Shown piece by piece: positions 37,858 to 48,024 of a stretch of 64,000 nt of DNA. A program made the translations under genes and the position numbers. Source of the DNA: Methanobrevibacter sp. UBA412 (lineage in GTDB: Archaea; Methanobacteriota; Methanobacteria; Methanobacteriales; Methanobacteriaceae); assembly GCA_002495685.1 (NCBI GenBank), contig DAGJ01000008.1, forward strand, positions 23,107 to 87,106, read 5' to 3'. Position 1 is the first letter of the stretch. Each line of letters starts with the position of its first letter. Below the pieces are notes generated by a model. It made no database searches. It had not been told where the DNA came from and was given only the letters and a program-made list of their open reading frames with translations.

Positions 37858-38565
37858 AAAATTTTTTTTTATATACTTTCTATTTTTTTAATTATATTGT
37901 AGATTCTTATTTTTATTAGGGTTTCTAAATTTTTTAAATGATTTTTTTAAGTTTTGATTTCTTATTTTTTTGGATATCTATTTTTTATTATCCTAATGTT
38001 TTTATATTATTTTTAAACCCTAAAAAGTAATACTTTTTTACTTATAATCCCTTATTTTTTAATACTTAGAAATCTTAAGTAAAAATAGTGAATATCTGAA
38101 AAAATCATGTAATTAAATTATTTAAAATTAGTATTTTTAAAAAAGAAGCTTAATCCCTCGGAACTTACCAATGTGGAGTGTTTTTTTTGAGTGAACTTTT
38201 CCAGAGAGATTAATCTGAACTTTTTAAATATTGCATTAGCATTTATAATTTTATTATTTCATAGTATATAAAGGTGATATTAGTAATACTTTTTTAAGGT
38301 TTTTATCGTAATAACTAACTCCCATACTAAGGCTTTAAAACACTTTAAAATAATAGAAAAACCATGAAAAAATACAAACAATTTCACACCTTATGGAATA
38401 AAAAATCTATAAGATATTATATATTAAGATCTAATATAATTTTTAAAAAAAAATTTATACATAATATACAAAAGTCAGGAATAATTTTTCATGAAACCTT
38501 AAGATGTCCACATATTAAGATAAAAAATATTAAAAAATGAAAGATTAAAAAACAAAACAAGAAAT
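37858..38565. other. Intergenic region with a possible structured RNA
   Basis: About 700 bases between convergent coaBC and the fibrillarin gene. Most is A/T. A G/C-enriched island at 38145-38220 carries a compound hairpin (separate entry). A 58-codon basic frame at 38364-38540 has no ribosome site and biased composition, and I do not call it a gene. No tRNA, RNase P or box C/D signature was found. Confidence 0.45.
38150..38213. ncRNA. Candidate structured element (compound hairpin)
   Basis: TTAATC-C-CTC-GGAA (38150-38163) pairs with TTCC-A-GAG-A-GATTAA (38199-38213): 13 pairs, a C/A mismatch and a one-base bulge, around a 35-base loop. It is one of few G/C-containing islands in an A/T region, a known hint for RNA genes in AT-rich archaea. 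The strand is unknown and it matches no family I recognise. Confidence 0.3.
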
Positions 38566-39210
38566 TTAAAAACTTTTCTCAATTAAAAAACCGGCATGAT
38601 CCTTCTCATAAGGCTCTAATTTAACCTTTTGAAGTATACTAAAACCATTACTTTTTAATTTACGTTCTTCTTCCTTAAAAATTTTTTTAGGCTTTTGCAC
38701 AACATCAATACTACGAGCCTTAATCATAAGTAAACCTTGACCACCATCCTTTAAAAAGAGGTTCATATTCTTCATAAATAATTCACTTTGATTTGGTTGA
38801 GCAACATCACAATATACTAAATCAACCTTTTCAACTAAATCAATATAATTTTTAGGTTTAGTTGCATCATTAAGTAAAGGTGCAATATTCGGACGAATTT
38901 TACATAAATTATTTAATTTACGCATACTAACTGGTGAAAACTCAACAGCATAAATAATACCATCACTAACAACATCTGAAATATGAGACACAGTAGTTCC
39001 AGTAGAAGCCCCTAAATATAAAACCTTAAAATCCTTCTCCAATTTAAAATTCTCTAAACCATTTAACAATGCTGCAGCTAATTTAGATCTATGAGGATTC
39101 CATAACCTATACTCATCCTCTTCTTCATTAATTAATTTTTCACCATAAACACGTAAACCAGGAGTAATATTCTTTGTTGCAAGCATATCATCCTTTTGAT
39201 AAATCTCCAT
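38566..39210 (-). CDS. flpA: Fibrillarin-like rRNA/tRNA 2'-O-methyltransferase
   Basis: 214-residue SAM-dependent methyltransferase, the catalytic subunit of box C/D ribonucleoprotein particles. Core motifs: RVYGEKLI, LWNPHRSKLAAAL, KVLYLGASTGTTVSHISD (SAM motif I), VYAVEFSP-like IIYAVEFSPVSMR, and VYCDVAQPNQSELF. A TTG 12 codons earlier (39246) is in frame, but homologues start near the ATG used here. It is downstream of nop5, with which it assembles. Confidence 0.94.
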   Translation of the reverse strand: MEIYQKDDMLATKNITPGLRVYGEKLINEEEDEYRLWNPHRSKLAAALLNGLENFKLEKDFKVLYLGASTGTTVSHISDVVSDGIIYAVEFSPVSMRKLNNLCKIRPNIAPLLNDATKPKNYIDLVEKVDLVYCDVAQPNQSELFMKNMNLFLKDGGQGLLMIKARSIDVVQKPKKIFKEEERKLKSNGFSILQKVKLEPYEKDHAGFLIEKSF

Positions 39211-39276
39211 ATAAATCAAACTTCCTAAAAAAAAATTTTTATTCAAAATACTAACTTTTAACTTCCAAAAATCTAT

Positions 39277-40509
39277 TTATTTTCTCTTTTTATGTTTACG
39301 ATCACGTTTATTCTTCTTTTTACCCTGATACTTATTATGTTTATTTTTAGAAGAATCTTTTTCATAATTTCTTTCTTCTTCCCGTTTACGTTTTGTTTTT
39401 TTAGGGAAAGGATTTTCTTTTTCTATTCTTTCAACTTCACTTTCAAAATCTAATTTTATTTCTGGATTGAATTTTTTAACAAAAACATCTCTTCTAACTG
39501 CAAGAGAAATCTTTAAAGCTAAAGTTCTAGCAATTTTTCCACGATTCCACCAATTACAACTTCTAACATTAGGATGTTGATATATTAAACCATGTTTTGG
39601 TGGGCGTTCACCAGTTTTCAAATGTCTGAATAAAGCTTTTTCAGCACCCATAATTTGAACAGTACTTGAAGGATACATTGCTAATTTTTTAATACCTCCA
39701 CTATGTGAAATTAATTTAGCACCTAAGGAAGCACCTACTAAATCTTTTAAATTAGGAGCAATACTTTCCATTTTATTTTCAATATATTCTATTATTTCCC
39801 TTCTAGATTCTTGCAGGGAATATAATGATTTTGTGAAATTGTTTAAAACTTTCAAATCTTCACTTTCAATATCTGCCCCTGCACTTTCCTCATAATCTAT
39901 TTTAAACAAATCAGGATTGTTTTTAATAATTTCTTCCCTATTATTGTTTTCAGCAATAATTTTTATGTAAGCTTCATTATTATTTATTGCATCCATTTCT
40001 GGGAAGTAAATTATATACCATTCTCTCATACGTTCAATTAACTTACTTATAGATTCATCAATTTCATCAATTGAATTAATGGCTTGAATTAAAAGTTTAT
40101 CATCTTCAGATGCACTTTCCTTCATTTTAATAGTTGCAATTTCATTATAAATTCCAATTATTTTTCCAGGATAAGATTCATTATTAAAAAAGTTTAATTT
40201 AGTTAATATTTCTTCTAAATTTTTTCTTAAGTACTCTCCACCTTCATTTGTAGTGTTTATACTTATTTTTTCAAATCCATTAACTGTTTTGTATTGTGAT
40301 AATCTGTTTTCACTTTCAAGGTTAATCTCATCATATTCCTCTTCTAATTCTTCAATTAGACTTTTTTCAATATTTAAAACTTCTTTATCTTCAATTTTAA
40401 GTAAATTATCCACTATTTCATTTTCAGGGAATAGTTTATAAGTTATTAGTTTTAAATCTTGATTGAAAGCTAAAAATCCAGCTACGCATTTTGTAATATA
40501 TAATTCCAT
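39277..40509 (-). CDS. nop5: Nop5 (Nop56/58-like) box C/D RNP core protein
   Basis: 410-residue scaffold of the archaeal box C/D RNP that binds fibrillarin, L7Ae and guide RNA. The NOP domain is clear: LVGASLGAKLISHSGGIKKL, PSSTVQIMGAEKALFRHLKT, PKHGLIYQHPNV. A coiled-coil region precedes it. The C-terminal 45 residues are a Lys/Arg-rich tail as in many archaeal Nop5 proteins. Same strand and adjacent to the fibrillarin gene, the usual pair order. Confidence 0.94.
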   Translation of the reverse strand: MELYITKCVAGFLAFNQDLKLITYKLFPENEIVDNLLKIEDKEVLNIEKSLIEELEEEYDEINLESENRLSQYKTVNGFEKISINTTNEGGEYLRKNLEEILTKLNFFNNESYPGKIIGIYNEIATIKMKESASEDDKLLIQAINSIDEIDESISKLIERMREWYIIYFPEMDAINNNEAYIKIIAENNNREEIIKNNPDLFKIDYEESAGADIESEDLKVLNNFTKSLYSLQESRREIIEYIENKMESIAPNLKDLVGASLGAKLISHSGGIKKLAMYPSSTVQIMGAEKALFRHLKTGERPPKHGLIYQHPNVRSCNWWNRGKIARTLALKISLAVRRDVFVKKFNPEIKLDFESEVERIEKENPFPKKTKRKREEERNYEKDSSKNKHNKYQGKKKNKRDRKHKKRK

Positions 40510-40667
40510 ATTATTTTATTAGACTTTACTTTATTATTAAAATTTTTTATATGGATTCTAATTTTTTTTTATAGTAAAATTATAAATCTTATATAAATCA
40601 TAAATCTATAATAGTATAGAATTAAAATTATTATAAAAGATTTGTTTTAAAGGAGTAAAGAACTAAT

Positions 40668-41576
40668 ATGTTAGAAACAAATGTTTGTGGATTAAATTTT
40701 AAAAACCCATTGTTACTTGCTGCAGGAGTAATGGGTAGTCATGCATCCTCTCTAAACTGGATATTAAATTCTGGTGCTGCTGGGGTTGTAACTAAATCAT
40801 TTTCCATAGAACCTAATCCTGGTTATCATAATCCAACAACTGTACCTGTTGAAGGTGGTATAATTAATGCTATAGGATTATCTAGTCCTGGTGTTGAGAA
40901 TTTTAAAGAAGAATTAGAACAAATAGATTCTAAAGGTGTTCGTGTTGCATCTATTTATGGTGCTAGTCCTGAAGAATTTTCTTATCTAGCTAGTGAAATT
41001 GAAGATTTAGTAGATGTAATAGAATTAAATGTTTCATGTCCTCATGCAATGTGTGGTTATGGTTCTAGTATAGGTCAGGATCCTGCACTTACTGAAAAAA
41101 TTGTTAAAGCAACTAAGGAAAGTTGTAATATTCCAGTTTGGACTAAATTAACACCTAATGTTACAAGTGTGAGTGAAATAGCTATAGCTGCAGAAAAAGG
41201 TGGTTCAGATGCAATTACTCTTATTAATTCTTTAGGTCCAGGTATGAAGATTGATATTAAAACAGGAAACCCTATTCTCTCTAATAAATTTGGTGGAATG
41301 AGTGGTCCTGCAATTAAACCTATAGCTTTAAGATGTGTATGGGATGTTTATGATAGTGTGGAAATTCCAGTTATAGGTGTAGGTGGAATAAGTAATTATA
41401 AAGATGTTGTAGAATTCTTATATGCTGGTGCTAGTCTTGTGCAGATTGGTACTTCTATAATGGATTATGGTCCTGAAATTTTCAAAACAATTAACACTGA
41501 TTTAAAAGAATTTATAGAAAACAGTGATTTTACTTCCATAAATGATATGGTTGGTTTTGCACATAAAAAAATATAA
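40668..41576 (+). CDS. pyrD: Dihydroorotate dehydrogenase (class 1B) catalytic subunit
   Basis: 302-residue FMN enzyme of pyrimidine synthesis. Features: GLNFKNPLLLAAGVMGS, KSFSIEPNPGYHNPTT, IELNVSCPHAMCGYGSSIGQ with the class-1B catalytic cysteine, VWTKLTPNV, and GVGGISNYKDVVEFLYAGAS. It is followed after 31 bases by the electron-transfer subunit pyrK. Together they would pass electrons from dihydroorotate through FAD and a [2Fe-2S] cluster. GGAGTAAAG ribosome site. Confidence 0.96.
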   Translation: MLETNVCGLNFKNPLLLAAGVMGSHASSLNWILNSGAAGVVTKSFSIEPNPGYHNPTTVPVEGGIINAIGLSSPGVENFKEELEQIDSKGVRVASIYGASPEEFSYLASEIEDLVDVIELNVSCPHAMCGYGSSIGQDPALTEKIVKATKESCNIPVWTKLTPNVTSVSEIAIAAEKGGSDAITLINSLGPGMKIDIKTGNPILSNKFGGMSGPAIKPIALRCVWDVYDSVEIPVIGVGGISNYKDVVEFLYAGASLVQIGTSIMDYGPEIFKTINTDLKEFIENSDFTSINDMVGFAHKKI

Positions 41577-41607
41577 AGAAAATATTAATAATGGGGAGAA
41601 ATTTATA

Positions 41608-42417
41608 ATGAAAAGTCCAGAAGTTTTAGAAATAAAGGAAATCATAGAAGAAACTCCTACAATTAAAACTTTCATATTCGATTGGGAAATGGAAGGAGAA
41701 AACATTCCTTACCCTGGTCAATTTTTAATGGTGTGGAATTTTAAAGATGAAAAACCAATGAGTATTTCCCATATGAATTTTAAGAATAATGAAATAGGAT
41801 TTACTGTTAAGGCTATAGGTCCATTTACTAATAATATTCACACATTAAAAGAGGGGGATAATTTAGGTATCCGAGGACCTTTCGGTAATGGTTTTAATTG
41901 TGATTTTAAAGATAAACACATTCTTGCAGTTGGTGGAGGAGCTGGAATGGGTCCATTCATACCATTTTCTGAGGAATGTATTAATAATGGTGGAGAAGTT
42001 GATGTAATATCTGCTGCAACAACTAAAGATGAATTATTATTTGTTGAAGAATTAGAAGATTTAGGTGTAAATGTATATACCTGTACTGATGATGGTAGCT
42101 GTGGATTTAAAGGCTTTGCAACAGATCGTGTTAATGATTTATTAAAAACTAATCATTATGATTCTGCAGCTGTATGTGGTCCAGAAGTAATGATGAAACC
42201 AATATTTGATTTATTAGAAGAAAATAATATACCTGCACAATATGATATTGGTAGATATATGAAATGTGCAATAGGAATTTGTGGTCAATGTTGTGTGGAT
42301 AATACAGGTTGGAGAGTTTGTAAAGACGGACCAGTTTTCAGTGAAAAACAATTAAGACAAATAACTGAATTTGGAAAGTATCAACGTGAACCATCTGGAA
42401 TTAAACAATATTATTAA
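41608..42417 (+). CDS. pyrK: Dihydroorotate dehydrogenase electron-transfer subunit
   Basis: 269-residue ferredoxin-reductase-like protein partnering PyrD. The FAD domain has PGQFLMVWN and LGIRGPFGNGF, the NAD domain AVGGGAGMGPFIPF. The [2Fe-2S] cysteines lie in YMKCAIGICGQCC, then RVCKDGPVF. A longer frame starts at 41542 inside pyrD, but GGGGAGA (41593-41599) marks the ATG at 41608 and gives the family N-terminus. Confidence 0.94.
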   Translation: MKSPEVLEIKEIIEETPTIKTFIFDWEMEGENIPYPGQFLMVWNFKDEKPMSISHMNFKNNEIGFTVKAIGPFTNNIHTLKEGDNLGIRGPFGNGFNCDFKDKHILAVGGGAGMGPFIPFSEECINNGGEVDVISAATTKDELLFVEELEDLGVNVYTCTDDGSCGFKGFATDRVNDLLKTNHYDSAAVCGPEVMMKPIFDLLEENNIPAQYDIGRYMKCAIGICGQCCVDNTGWRVCKDGPVFSEKQLRQITEFGKYQREPSGIKQYY

Positions 42418-42480
42418 AAAATAAGAATTAATTTTTTTCATATTCTAATCTAAAAAAAAGTGAATAGTTGGTTTTAAAAA

Positions 42481-43563
42481 ATGGATATAAATTTCTCAAA
42501 AAAATTAACATTACCTATAATTGTCATAATTATACTTTTAGCATTATCTTTTTCAGTTTTAATGCCAGTATTAAATATGATACTTTTAGGTGCGATATTT
42601 GCTTATGGTTTAAGACCTATTGCTAATCGTTTACAATCTAAAATTAAATTTAGTTCTATTAGTACTATTATAGCAGTATTACTGGTTTTAATACCTTTAA
42701 TATTATTATTAGTTTATATAGTGTTTATTATTAGTGGTTTTGCAATTAATTTTTTCAATTCAAATCATGCTACATTTACTAATTTTAGTTCAAGCCAATT
42801 ATCTCCAATAGTTGCACAAGTTTTACCTGCACAGTATCATGCTAACATAGGATCTATTACAAATAGTTTATACTCATCAATAACAAATGGACTTCATTAT
42901 GTTATTAATTATTTCATAGGATTAGTTAAGAAAATACCTTATATTTCATTAGAATTATGTGTATTATTCTTTTCAATGTATTATTTTACAAAAGATGGGG
43001 ATAAATTCTGGGCATATGTACAAGCATTCATCCCAACTGAAAGATCAGAATTCTTTAATAATATGTTCTTTCAAATAGAAAATGTTTTAAAAAGCATATT
43101 CTTTGGACATTTCTTAACAGCTATTATAATTGGTATTATTGCAGGAATTGGATTTTATATATTAGGATTTCCTTATGCATTATTCTTAGGAATATTAACT
43201 GGAGTATGTCAATTAATCCCAATCTTTGGTCCATGGATTATTTATATCGTACTTGTAATTTGGGATTTAATTACAGGTAATTATCCTAGAGCTATCATAA
43301 CCTTATTATTCGGAATCTTTTTAAGTTTATCTGATATGTATATAAGACCAGCATTATCCAGTAAATATGCTGATATTCATCCTTTAATACTATTTATAGG
43401 ATTCTTATCTGGACCATTAGTATTTGGTATTGTTGGATTTATTTTAGGTCCATTATTCTTAGGAATAACTTATGCGGTTTTAAAATCCTTTAAATTAGAA
43501 ATAGAAAAACAAGATAAGGAAAAACAATTATTAGAAGAATCTGGAGAACCAGGAGGGGGATAA
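42481..43563 (+). CDS. AI-2E family transporter (putative permease)
   Basis: 360-residue membrane protein of the AI-2E/PerM (UPF0118) family. It has an N-terminal two-helix segment, a middle extracellular-type region, then [56 protein letters not shown] [16 protein letters not shown] and [20 protein letters not shown]. Members export signalling molecules or ions; the archaeal substrate is unknown. It ends two bases before the DNA polymerase gene, so the two share a transcript. Confidence 0.88.
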   Translation: MDINFSKKLTLPIIVIIILLALSFSVLMPVLNMILLGAIFAYGLRPIANRLQSKIKFSSISTIIAVLLVLIPLILLLVYIVFIISGFAINFFNSNHATFTNFSSSQLSPIVAQVLPAQYHANIGSITNSLYSSITNGLHYVINYFIGLVKKIPYISLELCVLFFSMYYFTKDGDKFWAYVQAFIPTERSEFFNNMFFQIENVLKSIFFGHFLTAIIIGIIAGIGFYILGFPYALFLGILTGVCQLIPIFGPWIIYIVLVIWDLITGNYPRAIITLLFGIFLSLSDMYIRPALSSKYADIHPLILFIGFLSGPLVFGIVGFILGPLFLGITYAVLKSFKLEIEKQDKEKQLLEESGEPGGG

Positions 43564-43565
43564 AT

Positions 43566-45392
43566 ATGGAAAAACGGAAAATGATTGTAACTGATATAGA
43601 TTACATAACACATGAAGACAAACCTGTAATTCGCCTTTTTGGGAAAATCAAAGGAGATAAGGAAGGTCAAAATATAATAGCATTAGATGGAACATTTGAA
43701 CCTTACTTATATGTGATTCCTGAAGGGAATATTGAGGAATGTATTCTTCAAATAGAAGATGAAATAGAACCAATTAGAATTGAAAAACTTATTAAAAAAG
43801 ATTTTCAAGTAGAGAAAGATTTTTTAAAAGTATTCTTTAAACATCCTCAAGACGTTCCTAAAAAGAGAGACATGTTAAGAGATTTAAATCTAGTTAATGA
43901 TTTACGAGAACATGATATACCATTTTACAGAAGATATTTAATTGATAATGATTTATATCCTATGGGAGTAGTTGAAGTTGAAGGTGAATTAGTAGATTCT
44001 TTCCCTACAATTGATTCTAATAATAAATCCCTTGAAATCATGAAATTAGATCATTCTCCAGTTATGTCTGATAATGCTTATCAAAATTTCACTATATTGA
44101 GTTTTGATTTAGAAGTTTATAATCCAAAGGGCATGCCTAATGCAGATAAAGATGAAATAATAATGATAGGTGCTGCAAGTAACACTGGTATTAATAAAGT
44201 TATTAGTACTAAAGGGGAAAATATTGATTTTGTTGAAACAGTATCTAGTGAAAAAGAAATGATTGAATCATTTGTAAAACTTATTAAGGATAATAATTTT
44301 GATATTATAGTTGGTTATAATTCTGATAATTTTGATTTCCCCTACCTACGGGATAGGGCTAAAATTTTAGGTGTTGATTTAGATTTAGGTATGGATGGTT
44401 CTTCACTTAAATTTTTAAGAAGAGGATATACTAATGCTGCTACAATTAAAGGTTTAATTCATGTTGATTTGTATTTAGTAATGAGAAGATACATGAATCT
44501 TGATCGTTATACTCTTGAGAGAGTTTATCAGGAATTGTTTGGTGAAGAGAAAATTGATGTTCCCGGGGATAAGATTTTCATGTACTGGGATAGTGATGGT
44601 GAAGAATTAGATCGGTTATTTGATTATTCTCTTGATGATACTGTTTCTACTTTAAAAATTGCTGAGCAAACATTACCTATTAATCTTGAATTGACTCGTG
44701 TTGTTGGTCAACCTTTCTTTGATATTACTCGTATGGCTACAGGTCAACAAGCTGAATGGTATTTGGTTCGTAAAGCTTTTGAAATTAATGAGGTTGTTCC
44801 TAATAAACCTACAGGTAAGGATTTTATTAATCGTAAACATGAGAGTAATGTTGGAGGTTATGTTAAACAGCCTGAGGTTGGTTTGCATGAGAATCTTGTT
44901 CAATTCGATTTCCGTAGTCTGTATCCTAGTCTTATAATTAGTAAAAATATTTCTCCAGATGTTTTATATCATGAGGATGATTCATTTGATTCTTTAGTTG
45001 ATGATGAAATTGATAAGGAGGATTATTTTATTTCTCCAGAACATCATTATATGTTTAAAAAGTCTCCTAAAGGTTTCATTCCTTCTGTTATTGGTAATGT
45101 TTTAGATGAACGTACTCGTATTAAAACTGCTATGAAGAAAAGTACTGATTATACTGAGAAAATGATGCTTGATGTTCAGCAACAAGCTTTGAAAAGATTA
45201 GCTAATACTATGTATGGTGTTTATGGTTATTCTCGTTTCAGATGGTATTCTTTTGAGTGTGCTCAAGCTATTACTGCTTGGGGTCGTGAGAATATTAAGG
45301 ATGCTATGAAGTTTGCTGAGGATTATGGTTTTTATGCTATTTATGCTGATACTGATGGTTTCTATTGTAAGTATTGTCCTGATAAAGATTAG
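43566..45392 (+). CDS. polB1: Family B DNA polymerase, large fragment PolB1 (split polymerase)
   Basis: 608-residue replicative polymerase fragment. The 3'-5' exonuclease motifs are present: SFDLEVYNP (Exo I), [12 protein letters not shown] (Exo II), YSLDDTVST (Exo III). Polymerase motif A is [11 protein letters not shown], motif [15 protein letters not shown], and motif C YADTDGFY. The protein ends about ten residues after motif C, so the rest of the palm and the thumb are missing. Methanobacteriales encode this part separately as PolB2; it is not in this window. Length agrees with the known split, so this is not a truncation by mutation. GGAGGGGG ribosome site. Confidence 0.93.
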   Translation: MEKRKMIVTDIDYITHEDKPVIRLFGKIKGDKEGQNIIALDGTFEPYLYVIPEGNIEECILQIEDEIEPIRIEKLIKKDFQVEKDFLKVFFKHPQDVPKKRDMLRDLNLVNDLREHDIPFYRRYLIDNDLYPMGVVEVEGELVDSFPTIDSNNKSLEIMKLDHSPVMSDNAYQNFTILSFDLEVYNPKGMPNADKDEIIMIGAASNTGINKVISTKGENIDFVETVSSEKEMIESFVKLIKDNNFDIIVGYNSDNFDFPYLRDRAKILGVDLDLGMDGSSLKFLRRGYTNAATIKGLIHVDLYLVMRRYMNLDRYTLERVYQELFGEEKIDVPGDKIFMYWDSDGEELDRLFDYSLDDTVSTLKIAEQTLPINLELTRVVGQPFFDITRMATGQQAEWYLVRKAFEINEVVPNKPTGKDFINRKHESNVGGYVKQPEVGLHENLVQFDFRSLYPSLIISKNISPDVLYHEDDSFDSLVDDEIDKEDYFISPEHHYMFKKSPKGFIPSVIGNVLDERTRIKTAMKKSTDYTEKMMLDVQQQALKRLANTMYGVYGYSRFRWYSFECAQAITAWGRENIKDAMKFAEDYGFYAIYADTDGFYCKYCPDKD

Positions 45393-45747
45393 GGGGATTA
45401 TTATTTAAAATTTAATATACTTTTTCTCTTTTTTTAATACTTTTTTTTGTTTAAAAATTTTTTTCTTAATTAATTTCATAAAACCTATTTTTCGAAGTCT
45501 TTGTAAGTTGTTTTATTTCAATCTGATGATTGATTATTATGAATGTTTAAATAAAAATGCCATTTTTTATTTATCACATCTTTGTTTTACTCACTTGGTA
45601 CTTTTAAATTAAAATATTTTAAAAGCTTTACATATATTCAATACATATATTTTTAAAATTACCAGAAAAGTAGTGAAATTAAATTAAAAAAAAGGGATTG
45701 CTTAAAAAAAGTAGAAATAAAAAAAATAATAATTAATTGAAGAAAAA
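45393..45747. other. Intergenic region between convergent genes
   Basis: About 355 A/T-rich bases after polB1 and before the end of the dehydrogenase gene. There are T-rich runs suited to termination on both strands. I saw no strong hairpin, no reading frame worth calling and no remnant of the missing polymerase thumb domain. Confidence 0.45.
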
Positions 45748-46770
45748 TTATGCAGCGTAATCTTCAATATCTATATCAATATTTTTACAAATATCATTTA
45801 AAGTATCAAATAAAACAGGGTCTAATTCCCAACCATTAGCTAAATTACCTTTAACTCTATCAACTTCAAGAGATCCAGGAATAATACCATTATCTGCTCT
45901 AATTTCATCTAAAAATTTATCTGTTTCATCGTTAAATTGTTCTTTACCAACAAATTTTTCAGGATCTATAGCTAAGAATAAATCTCCTTTAGTACAATCT
46001 TCACTACAAGTAGCGGTTCCTTTAACTCCAGTTCCAATACCTGCATTTACAAGTGCTCCTGTTAAAATTTCAATTAAGAATGCTAACCCGTATCCTTTGA
46101 ATCCTCCAAATGGTAAGATTGAACCTTCAATTCCTTTTGCTGGGTCGGTGGTTGGGTTTCCATCTTTATCTAAAGCTGTTCCTTCAGGTATGGATTCACC
46201 TTTTCTTCTTGCTTCTAAAAGTTTTCCTCTTGCTGCAACACTTGTTGCCATATCGAGAGCAATATATGTGTCTTCATTTGGAATACCGATTGCTATTGGG
46301 TTAGTTCCTATTAAAGGTTTTTTACCTCCGAATGGTGCGATTGCAGGTTCGGTGTTTGTTATAACTACTCCTATACATCCTTTTTGTGAAGCTAAATCTG
46401 AATAATAACCTGTTACACCGAAATGATTACCATTGTGTGTTCCTACGATTCCTATTCCTACATTTTTAGCTTTTTCAATTGCTAAATCCATAGCTCTTCT
46501 TGCTACGTATTGTCCAAAAAGACTATTACCATTGATTAATGCCATAGCTTCTGTTTCTCTTTCAATATCTATGTCACCTTCAAGGTTAATGGTTTTAGCT
46601 TTAAATCCTTTAATGTATTGTGAAAATCTTCCTATTCCGTGGGAAGTGAATCCTTTTAAATCTGCATCTACTGTAGCTTGTGCAACTATATCTGCTTGGT
46701 TTTCTTGGGTTCCTAATTTAATTAGGATGTCAGTAACTAATTTTTTTTCATTTTTGGCATTAAGCTTCAT
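45748..46770 (-). CDS. Malate/L-sulfolactate dehydrogenase family protein
   Basis: 340-residue NAD(P)-dependent 2-hydroxyacid dehydrogenase of the Ldh_2/ComC/MdhII family. Hallmarks: DADLKGFTSHGIGRF with the catalytic His, VGIGIVGTHNGNHFGVTGYY, PLIGTNPIAIGIP, LDMATSVAARGKLLEA and LPFGGFKGYGLAFLIEIL. In methanogens this family includes ComC of coenzyme M synthesis and a malate dehydrogenase; sequence alone does not decide which. It is in tandem with purM on the minus strand, 30 bases downstream. Confidence 0.88.
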   Translation of the reverse strand: MKLNAKNEKKLVTDILIKLGTQENQADIVAQATVDADLKGFTSHGIGRFSQYIKGFKAKTINLEGDIDIERETEAMALINGNSLFGQYVARRAMDLAIEKAKNVGIGIVGTHNGNHFGVTGYYSDLASQKGCIGVVITNTEPAIAPFGGKKPLIGTNPIAIGIPNEDTYIALDMATSVAARGKLLEARRKGESIPEGTALDKDGNPTTDPAKGIEGSILPFGGFKGYGLAFLIEILTGALVNAGIGTGVKGTATCSEDCTKGDLFLAIDPEKFVGKEQFNDETDKFLDEIRADNGIIPGSLEVDRVKGNLANGWELDPVLFDTLNDICKNIDIDIEDYAA

Positions 46771-46800
46771 TTATTATTTCTCCAATTTTATTATTTTTTT

Positions 46801-47820
46801 TTAGTATTCTATGTTTGTATTTTCGAAGGTTTTTATTTTTATTTTGTCTTCAGATATTACTTTTCCAATTTTGTAGGCTTCTACATCTTTGGATACTTCT
46901 TCGATTATTTTATCTGCTTCTTCTTTTTTTGCAATGATTACAAAACCGATTCCCATGTTGAATACTTTGTACATTTCTTTTAATGGTACGTTTTGTTCAT
47001 ATATTAATTTGAATATTTCTTGTGGTTCTGGAAGGTTGTTGATTTCGAATCCTATTCCTTTTTTAAGTCTTTGTAGGTTTGTGAATCCTCCACCTGTAAT
47101 GTGGGCTAATCCGTGGATGTTGAAATCTTTTTTGAATAAATTTACTATTGGTTTTACATATAATTTTGTAGGTGTTAAGAGTTCTTCTCCAACTGTTTTG
47201 TTGGTGTTTGGTATTTTATCATCTACTTTTAGCTCTGCATCTTCAAATATTGCTTTTCTTGCTAGGCTTAATCCATTACTGTGTATTCCACTACTTTTTA
47301 ATCCTATTAATGTATCTCCGATTTCAATATCTTTTCCACTTATTATTTTATCAGTATCTACGAATCCTATTCCTGTTCCTGCTAAATCGAAGTCTTTTAT
47401 TATTTTTGGTAAGGATGCTGTTTCTCCACCTATTATGGATATGTTGGATTCTTCTGCACCTTTAACTAATCCGTCTGCTATTTCTGATGCGGTTTCGGGG
47501 TCTGGGTTTTCTACAGCTAAGTAATCTACTAGTGCTATTGGTTCTGCACCAACACAAAGAATATCGTTAACTACCATAGCAATACAATCTATTCCTACAG
47601 TATCGTATTTATTCATCATTTTAGCGACTAATATTTTACTTCCAACACCATCAGTACTCATTGCAATTGCTTTATCACCTAATCTTACTAAAGCTGCAAA
47701 GTGTCCACTATCAGTTATTATGTCTCTTAATTCTAATGTTGGTTTTAGTTTTGAAGCTAATGCTTTAACGGTTTCAGCTTCTAAATCTATATTAACACCA
47801 GATTCTGAATATGTAACCAT
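46801..47820 (-). CDS. purM: Phosphoribosylformylglycinamidine cyclo-ligase
   Basis: 339-residue AIR synthetase of purine biosynthesis. Conserved stretches: [24 protein letters not shown] near residue 40, [47 protein letters not shown] and [15 protein letters not shown]. Length normal. AGGTGAATAA precedes the ATG. It reads into the dehydrogenase gene on the same strand, but with no pathway link that I can see. Confidence 0.96.
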   Translation of the reverse strand: MVTYSESGVNIDLEAETVKALASKLKPTLELRDIITDSGHFAALVRLGDKAIAMSTDGVGSKILVAKMMNKYDTVGIDCIAMVVNDILCVGAEPIALVDYLAVENPDPETASEIADGLVKGAEESNISIIGGETASLPKIIKDFDLAGTGIGFVDTDKIISGKDIEIGDTLIGLKSSGIHSNGLSLARKAIFEDAELKVDDKIPNTNKTVGEELLTPTKLYVKPIVNLFKKDFNIHGLAHITGGGFTNLQRLKKGIGFEINNLPEPQEIFKLIYEQNVPLKEMYKVFNMGIGFVIIAKKEEADKIIEEVSKDVEAYKIGKVISEDKIKIKTFENTNIEY

Positions 47821-47979
47821 TTATTCACCTTTTTAATTATTTTTTTTTAATTATTTATAATTTTTATAACATTTTTTATTTTTGTATTAATTATTATTTA
47901 TATTTATAAAAAAAAGTTTTAATAATTTAAATAATTTTAGTTTATTCTGTATTTGTTTTTTAAAAAAAGTTTTAAAAAA

Positions 47980-48013
47980 AATTAGGAAAAAAATTTTTTT
48001 TTTAATCCTAATT
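47980..48013 (-). terminator. Terminator hairpin after the aCPSF1/FttA gene
   Basis: AATTAGGA (47980-47987) and TCCTAATT (48006-48013) are reverse complements around an A-run/T-run that can extend the stem. Read on the minus strand the stem is followed by TTTTTTTT. It lies 12 bases downstream of the stop codon of the gene at 48025-49935, itself the archaeal termination factor. Confidence 0.55.
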
Positions 48014-48024
48014 CTTTTATTTTT

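Noticed and set aside
38364..38540. 58-codon frame starting ATG AAA AAA TAC, strongly basic product.
   Set aside because: No ribosome binding site, composition explained by A/T-rich sequence, no recognisable family. Left as non-coding.
37858..38565. Box C/D or RNase P RNA gene near the fibrillarin/Nop5 genes.
   Set aside because: A single CTGA (38215) has no matching RTGATGA, and no RNase P core motif is visible.
45393..45747. Remnant of the missing polymerase thumb domain after polB1.
   Set aside because: No frame in this gap resembles PolB C-terminal sequence. The short polymerase agrees with the known split in the order.
46889..47524. 211-codon plus-strand frame antisense to purM.
   Set aside because: Product is low-complexity Ser/Pro/Ile-rich and the opposite strand encodes a full PurM. 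The same reasoning excludes the long antisense frames over the exchangers, fttA and argG.
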